Shown here piece after piece: positions 7,215-11,582 of a DNA stretch of 11,582 nucleotides; the first letter of the stretch is position 1, and the number at the start of each line of letters is the position of its first letter. Source of the stretch: Bacteroidota bacterium (lineage in GTDB: Bacteria > Bacteroidota > Bacteroidia > Bacteroidales > B39-G9). The notes below the pieces were generated by a model. The model was given only the letters and a program-made list of their open reading frames with translations, ran no database searches and was not told where the DNA came from. The translations under genes were made by a program, and so were the position numbers. Where the stretch lies: assembly GCA_030592465.1 (NCBI GenBank), contig JAUVJB010000083.1, forward strand, positions 1 through 11,582, in the 5' to 3' direction.

Positions 7215-7556
7215 ATGAATAACAGAGATAAAGTAATAATATTAGGAAAGAAATATTTAATAATATGGATTATAACCATTTTATTAAGGGCGTTTTCGTT
7301 TGGAATGATAATGCCTTTTTTAATAAGAGTTTTAGATCCTGAAATATATGGAGAAATTATAAATACAGATAATATATTAAGACTCACTGATTTCTTATCA
7401 AATATTTTAATTATCATTTTTATAATTGTGGATTTCAAAAAATATAAATTGGATAACTTATTTATTACAGCCTTTTTAACATTATTAGCTCCATTAACAG
7501 GAATTGCTTTTCTATTATTAAATGTTGCACTGATTAAAGAAAAAAATAATGAATAA
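7215..7556 (+). CDS. Small three-helix membrane protein of unknown function (first of a paralogous pair)
   Basis: I do not recognise the family. I place the start at ATG 7215, preceded by GGAG at 7208-7211, giving 113 residues; a TTG at 7197 would add six. It has three hydrophobic segments: about 14-38 (YLIIWIITILLRAFSFGMIM), 54-73 and 82-107. A short basic loop, DFKKYK (73-78), follows the second helix and KEKNNE forms the tail. Codons are very A/T-rich, with many ATA and ATT Ile codons. It is paralogous to the next gene: FGMIMP (29-34) matches FGYIFP, N-x9-DFKK (63-76) matches N-x9-DIKK, and PLTGIAFLLLN (93-103) matches PLGVIFYILLN with the same spacing between the last two. The last 8 bases overlap the next gene, which implies translational coupling. 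The pair may form a heterodimer, as some duplicated small membrane proteins do; this is inference. Confidence 0.75.
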   Translation: MNNRDKVIILGKKYLIIWIITILLRAFSFGMIMPFLIRVLDPEIYGEIINTDNILRLTDFLSNILIIIFIIVDFKKYKLDNLFITAFLTLLAPLTGIAFLLLNVALIKEKNNE

Positions 7557-7869
7557 AAATTTAATTGGATTAATTAGAAGATATACAATTATTCTAATCA
7601 TTATTTATGGATTAGATATATTATTTGGATATATATTCCCAAAAGTAATAGATAAGGATTTAGCAGAATTTATATATTCATTTCCGGTATATTTTGGGAT
7701 TCTATTAAATATTATTTTGGCATTAATTATATCATTTGATATAAAAAAGGACAACAAATCCTATCCATGGATTATAATAATGACAATATTAATAAGACCA
7801 TTAGGAGTAATTTTTTATATACTTTTAAATATATTAGACGAAAAAGCCAACACACAACACGCAATATAA
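7549..7869 (+). CDS. Small three-helix membrane protein of unknown function (second of a paralogous pair)
   Basis: This 106-residue product has hydrophobic segments at about 11-31 (YTIILIIIYGLDILFGYIF), 44-63 and 73-95 and a polar tail, LDEKANTQHAI. The shared marks with the preceding protein are FGYIFP (26-31), N-x9-DIKK (54-67) and PLGVIFYILLN (84-94). Its ATG overlaps the last 8 bases of the upstream gene, so it is probably translated by coupling. No enzymatic motif, Cys pair or charged helix residue suggests a transport or catalytic role. The third helix, with Pro-Leu-Gly, weakly recalls the membrane segment of PLDc_N-type proteins, but this is too short to claim homology. The stop codon lies inside the left arm of the downstream palindrome, as in tightly packed cassettes. 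Confidence 0.75.
   Translation: MNKNLIGLIRRYTIILIIIYGLDILFGYIFPKVIDKDLAEFIYSFPVYFGILLNIILALIISFDIKKDNKSYPWIIIMTILIRPLGVIFYILLNILDEKANTQHAI
7850..7859 (-). repeat. Right boundary inverted repeat of the cassette-like block
   Basis: ACACACAACA is the exact reverse complement of the TGTTGTGTGT at 7182-7191. It overlaps the last codons of the second membrane gene (encoding NTQHAI) and directly abuts the left arm of the downstream palindrome. Confidence 0.5.
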
Positions 7870-7971
7870 AAAATTGGGCAGAAAATGGTGAATGTGAACG
7901 AATTAATAATAAATAAACGGTGTAGTAAATTGAAAAATTGTGGTTTAAAAATGCCCAAAATTTCATATTGC
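7861..7971. other. Long imperfect palindrome, possible attC-like recombination site or terminator
   Basis: The left arm, 7861-7880 (starting GCAATAT and ending TTGGGCA), pairs with the right arm, 7952-7971 (TGCCCAA ... ATATTGC), at 17 of 20 positions. The 71-base centre has no evident stem. The left arm includes the stop codon of the second membrane gene. The right arm ends 29 bases before the stop of the large minus-strand gene at 8000. It could serve as a two-way transcript end for the convergent genes or as a folded recombination site. The standard integron core sites (RYYYAAC and GTTRRRY) are not matched exactly. Confidence 0.55.
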
Positions 7972-7999
7972 CATCCGTTTCTGCATAACACCCTCTTTC

Positions 8000-10900
8000 C
8001 TAATCAAACTTAATAATTGAAATTCGTTTTTTACCATCCATAACAACAGAAATTGGTTTCTCAAAACGAACATGCTTAAAATATTTTGTTGTCTCAATTA
8101 CTTTTTGCTTATTTAACACTTCCATGTCAATAAATTCGATAGTAGATGTGTGTGTTACAGAGAAATATCCGACATTCATTGAAGTTACATTATGGAAAAA
8201 ATGAGAGCCGAGCGAAGCATCTAAAGGAAAATCTTCCATGCTAACCTCAACAATAATTTTCGCATTTGAAATTTGAGTCCAAATAACAGGAATACCTATA
8301 AATTTATCACGAGTACCCCATCTGCCTGGGCCAATTAATATGTATTTTTTATTTTCTTTTATCATCTTCTTATTCAAAATCTCAATTTCATCAACCATCT
8401 CTTGTGTTTTCATCTTATCAAACTTACCGTTATCGACAAAAATAACATCTTGAATATTATCAATTTTCCCATTTCCCATGCTTTTTTCAGTGAAGAGAAT
8501 AATTTCTTCTTTATTAATTTTCTCAACGTCAATATTATAATCCTCTTCGTTGCCAATGAGTGGTTTAATTTGAAGTAAATAAAACGATGGCAGGTTATTC
8601 ACAGTCTTGTTTAAATCAACAGCATATTCAATTTCACAATCACAGCCAAATGCTTCTTTCACAACATCGAGAAGAATATCAATTGTATGAGCTAAAGGCA
8701 TATAATCATATTTTAGAATATCAGCAAAATTAACAATACGAGGTCCATAAATTTCTAATCCCGGTTCAAGAGTATCATTATCAATATTATAAACTGATAC
8801 ACAATGATTTAAAGTTCCATGTTTCTCAGCTTGCAGAATATCAATTTTAACAAGCCCTGCCTCTTCGCCGTTGTGTAATAAATCAATATTCTGATTTGCC
8901 ATATTAACAGCATACAAATCTACTTGAGTACTTTTTAATAAATCTTTAGGAGTATTAATATCTATTTTTGGATATCTTGGGGAATATCTATATGTTTTAT
9001 CACCTTCAACAACATATTTGCCGAGTCCAATAGCAGATACAGCAAACCCATCTTCGGGTTTCATGTGTGATACAGGATAAAAATTGTGAGATTGAGCTGT
9101 TCCGCTAATGTGCGGATAATAACAATTATCGTATTGGTTACCAACTACTTTTTGTATTACAACAGCCATTTTTTCTTCCTCAATCTTATAATTAACTGCT
9201 TCAAAATATACCCTGGCCGATTTTGAGAACATTGAGGCATATACCAATTTAATTGCATCGCATATTTGATTGTAACGAACTTTTAAATTAGGATGATTAT
9301 TTGGTAACATATATGTTGAATAAATACCGGAAAAGGGCTGCATAGTAGAATCTTCAAATAAGCTTGATGAACGAACAGCAATAGGTTCTTTCATAATTTC
9401 AACAAAAATTTTTAACTTTTTTGTTAAATCATACGAAAATTCTCCGCTTAGAAACAATTGATTAATTATCTCAATATCGTTTTCTTTATAAACTTTTTCG
9501 TTAAGATGATTAATCTCCATAAAAAGGTCAAATTCATGTGTGCCAATAATTAATGTTGGCGGTGTTCTAATATTGATATTTGGAATAAGTTCAGAAAAAT
9601 TAAAATTATAAATTAGAGTATTAATAAAAGCAAGTCCTCTCCCCTTTCCACCAAGAGCGCCATCGCCAAGACTAACAACATTTGTTTCATCTAAAATTTC
9701 TCTTTTTTCAAAATTTATTACTTTCCCAATATTTTCTTCGTTACGGTAAGTTTTTATAACATATTTCATAAAATCCCGAAACTCATCTACTGATTTAAAA
9801 TCAGAAATTTTAACAGGATTTATCATTTTTGCAATTTTTATCTCACCACGTGCCATTAACCATAAAGAAAAATGATTTCTTTTCCCGTGATAAATTAAAG
9901 ATTCTGCAGGAATTTTACTAATCAAATTTTCAAATTCTTTAAGTGTTCTTGCTTCTGCTATTTTAGATCCTTTTGAATCCCTATATATAAAGTTGCCAAA
10001 TCCTAAGTATCTGTTTATAAAACTTTTAATGTTCTGGATTAAATAATCTGAATTCTTATTAATAAATATTGCTTTTAGTTCACTTGCAGCAACTGCATTT
10101 TCAGGGTCTGATGATTGTAATATTATTGCCAGATCTGGATAAATAGTTCTTACATAATTAACTAAAGAAAAGCCTGCTTTGTCATCTAATTTACCGTTCT
10201 TTTTAAATTTAACATCTGATATTAAACAAAGCATGCTATCTGAGTACTTGTTAAAAATCTCAATTGCCTCCTCATAGTTGGAAGCTAATAAAATTTTAGG
10301 TCTTGCTCTCAGCCTCAGCACCTTATACAAATCATCGGTACTGACATCTTCAATTAATCTCTGCGTTTGTTCCATTACGCTCGAATAAAGAATAGGCAAA
10401 TATCTTGAGTAATATTTTTCAGAATCTTCAACTAGAAGAATAGCTTTTACATATCCGATTTTAGTGTCATTTTCAATATTTACCTTATCTTCGAGGAGTT
10501 TCACCATTGCAAAAAAGACAGAAGAATCACCATTCCATATAAAAATCCTGTCAATTGAAATTAATTTATCACGAAAATAATTTATTTCCATATTATTATT
10601 CAATAACAGATATATCGGTATATAAGGAAAAATACTTTTAAGTTTTTTGCTTACAACAACAGGTTTATTCTTATCATTACCTACCATAATTATTATAAGG
10701 TCAAAATGCTTACCATTTAGTTGTTTCAGTGCCTCCTCATAAGTCGTTACACCGGTAATTCTCGGAACAGAGGTTAAATTCAATTGAGAATATTCCCCAA
10801 GAATACTTTCAGTAAAACGACCTTCTTTTTCTAAAGTATATGCATCATATAACGTAGCAATTAAAAGAATTTCTTTTACTTTAAACGGCATCAAATCGTG

Positions 10901-11446
10901 AAATATATCTCTGTTCGCATTATATCTGTTAAGAAACATTTGAAGTAATTTTCTGCTGTTAATATTTGCTTTAATATCTTCAGTTTCCTGTTTCTCTTTC
11001 TTTCCATGCATTCTTGCCTCTTCAACAAGCAATTTTGCATGCAGAGTATTAATATAATTTAAGATAATTATTGCCAAATTATTAATCAGCTCTCTCTCCT
11101 CTTTTAAAAATGGACTTTCATCTATATCTATAAACTCTTTAGTATAATATACATTTATTACTCCTTTTCTGTTATCAACCGTTTCGAATTTCTGACTTTG
11201 TACCCATTTTGTGTTTTGGAAATTAGAACTAAAGTACTGCTTGCCGTCATAATCTATTTCTGCCGCAGTAAATTCAGGATATTGCCAGGCTTTTGGTAAA
11301 ATTAAACATATTTGTTGAAGCGTCTCTTCTATGGGTTTACCTGCCGAAATAATTTTATTTGTTTGATTAATACAAGCTAATTCTTTCAGCCTTTCCTGTC
11401 TTTCAATAAATATCTTTTTATAATCTGAATCGTTATTGTTATTCAT
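8000..11446 (-). CDS. GAF / receiver / PPDK_N-type ATP-grasp fusion protein (PEP-synthase-like, no swivel His domain)
   Basis: This 1148-residue protein has no signal peptide and is probably cytoplasmic. Residues 25-137 look like a GAF sensor domain. Residues 190-320 are a receiver-like domain without the phospho-Asp (IIIMVGN at about 251-257) or the beta5 Lys. Residues 332-482 are a second receiver that keeps the acidic pair E340-D341, D411 (LISDVKF), S445/S446 and K464, with a longer beta1-beta2 link than usual. Residues 515-545 carry a conserved H-x(4)-FSLWLMARGE block. Residues 590-963 are the PPDK_N/PEP-synthase ATP-grasp: GDGALGGKGRGLAF with K601, PIAVRSSSLFEDS with R692, PFSGIYSTY, MAVVIQ, and the closing LQIKPL. 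Residues 1037-1100 hold GPGRWGTRDKFIGIPV and SLGSHFF, a module known from related Bacteroidota proteins. After LQIKPL I see no GG-x-x-SHAAI-type phosphohistidine motif and no PEP-binding barrel. It may phosphorylate a partner or sense pyruvate or nucleotide under receiver control; this is inference. The 5' flank carries a palindrome pair. Confidence 0.85.
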   Translation of the reverse strand: MNNNNDSDYKKIFIERQERLKELACINQTNKIISAGKPIEETLQQICLILPKAWQYPEFTAAEIDYDGKQYFSSNFQNTKWVQSQKFETVDNRKGVINVYYTKEFIDIDESPFLKEERELINNLAIIILNYINTLHAKLLVEEARMHGKKEKQETEDIKANINSRKLLQMFLNRYNANRDIFHDLMPFKVKEILLIATLYDAYTLEKEGRFTESILGEYSQLNLTSVPRITGVTTYEEALKQLNGKHFDLIIIMVGNDKNKPVVVSKKLKSIFPYIPIYLLLNNNMEINYFRDKLISIDRIFIWNGDSSVFFAMVKLLEDKVNIENDTKIGYVKAILLVEDSEKYYSRYLPILYSSVMEQTQRLIEDVSTDDLYKVLRLRARPKILLASNYEEAIEIFNKYSDSMLCLISDVKFKKNGKLDDKAGFSLVNYVRTIYPDLAIILQSSDPENAVAASELKAIFINKNSDYLIQNIKSFINRYLGFGNFIYRDSKGSKIAEARTLKEFENLISKIPAESLIYHGKRNHFSLWLMARGEIKIAKMINPVKISDFKSVDEFRDFMKYVIKTYRNEENIGKVINFEKREILDETNVVSLGDGALGGKGRGLAFINTLIYNFNFSELIPNINIRTPPTLIIGTHEFDLFMEINHLNEKVYKENDIEIINQLFLSGEFSYDLTKKLKIFVEIMKEPIAVRSSSLFEDSTMQPFSGIYSTYMLPNNHPNLKVRYNQICDAIKLVYASMFSKSARVYFEAVNYKIEEEKMAVVIQKVVGNQYDNCYYPHISGTAQSHNFYPVSHMKPEDGFAVSAIGLGKYVVEGDKTYRYSPRYPKIDINTPKDLLKSTQVDLYAVNMANQNIDLLHNGEEAGLVKIDILQAEKHGTLNHCVSVYNIDNDTLEPGLEIYGPRIVNFADILKYDYMPLAHTIDILLDVVKEAFGCDCEIEYAVDLNKTVNNLPSFYLLQIKPLIGNEEDYNIDVEKINKEEIILFTEKSMGNGKIDNIQDVIFVDNGKFDKMKTQEMVDEIEILNKKMIKENKKYILIGPGRWGTRDKFIGIPVIWTQISNAKIIVEVSMEDFPLDASLGSHFFHNVTSMNVGYFSVTHTSTIEFIDMEVLNKQKVIETTKYFKHVRFEKPISVVMDGKKRISIIKFD

Positions 11447-11510
11447 AAAATTTATTTTTAATCAAAAATTAATTAAACATTAAATAGATAAGATATACTT
11501 TGTACTAGCT

Positions 11511-11533
11511 CTTTCGGATTTGTAATCCGAAAG
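11511..11533. repeat. 23-bp palindrome, copy 1 of an inverted pair
   Basis: The arms CTTTCGGATT and AATCCGAAAG are perfect 10-bp complements around TGT. It lies about 65 bases upstream of the start codon at 11446 of the large minus-strand gene. The sequence resembles TTCGGATT-type palindromes that I recall as frequent in intergenic DNA of Bacteroidota. Confidence 0.75.
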
Positions 11534-11559
11534 TTTTGTGTTACTTTCGTTTATTTAGA

Positions 11560-11582
11560 CTTTCGGATTACAAATCCGAAAG
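11560..11582. repeat. 23-bp palindrome, copy 2, inverted, ending at the window edge
   Basis: This is the exact reverse complement of the 11511-11533 element; the centre here is ACA. A 26-base A/T-rich spacer separates the two. The pair can fold either as two separate hairpins or as one 23-bp stem. The element reaches the last base of the window, so further copies may lie beyond it. Confidence 0.75.

Noticed and set aside
7163..7438. 91-residue minus-strand open frame
   Set aside because: It is antisense to the first membrane gene. The plus-strand gene has a paralogue next door with matching spaced motifs, so the plus strand is the coding one.
7772..7966. 64-residue minus-strand open frame
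   Set aside because: It is antisense to the second membrane gene and runs through the palindrome, with no family match.
7846..7990. Canonical integron attC site
   Set aside because: The arms are clear, but RYYYAAC and GTTRRRY cores are not matched and no integrase gene is in the window. I kept it only as attC-like.
8000..11446. Annotation as phosphoenolpyruvate synthase (ppsA) or PPDK
   Set aside because: Only the ATP-grasp half is visible; the phosphohistidine and PEP-binding domains are not, so the enzyme name would mislead.

Overview
The window looks like chromosomal DNA of a low-GC member of the Bacteroidota. The evidence is the very AT-rich intergenic DNA, start codons without clear Shine-Dalgarno sites, a TAnnTTTG-type -7 box before the cold-shock gene, two large OmpA proteins with the Bacteroidota-typical TPR / PD40 propeller / CarboxypepD_reg-like / OmpA layout, and a GAF-receiver-pyruvate-binding fusion protein of a kind I associate with this phylum. 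I cannot name the genus.

Layout. Positions 91-5126 (minus strand) hold two paralogous cell-envelope proteins in tandem. Both have a signal peptide, TPR-like repeats, a PD40 propeller, a small beta-sandwich domain and an OmpA peptidoglycan-binding domain. The downstream copy also carries two SPOR-like repeats at its C-terminus. Positions 5383-5757 (minus) encode a RidA-type enamine/imine deaminase. Positions 5899-6441 (minus) encode a short secreted or surface protein with propeller-like repeats that may be shortened at its 3' end. Positions 6700-6891 (plus) encode a CspA-type cold-shock protein with a recognisable -7 box and a strong intrinsic terminator, so it is its own transcription unit.

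Positions 7155-7990 form a distinct block. It holds two overlapping, very Ile-rich genes for small three-helix membrane proteins that are paralogous to each other. The block starts with a hairpin, is bracketed by inverted copies of a 10-bp sequence (TGTTGTGTGT / ACACACAACA), and ends in a long-armed imperfect palindrome directly after the second stop codon. This looks like a mobile gene cassette with an attC-like site, although the integron consensus is not met. It is the best candidate here for something undescribed.

Positions 8000-11446 (minus) encode a 1148-residue cytoplasmic protein: GAF-like domain, degenerate receiver, receiver with its acidic residues intact, ATP-grasp (PPDK_N/PEP-synthase type) domain, and a conserved C-terminal module. 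It has no visible phosphohistidine swivel domain or PEP-binding barrel, so it is unlikely to be an ordinary PEP synthase.

The intergenic gaps are rich in short dispersed-repeat-like elements. There are three copies of a GC-rich TCCGYC-N4-GGCGG hairpin, a CTTCGA-AGCTCAG-type element at the left edge, a three-unit 8-bp tandem repeat, and two inverted copies of a 23-bp palindrome at the right edge. Apart from the tandem OmpA pair and the overlapping membrane pair, the genes show no shared pathway.
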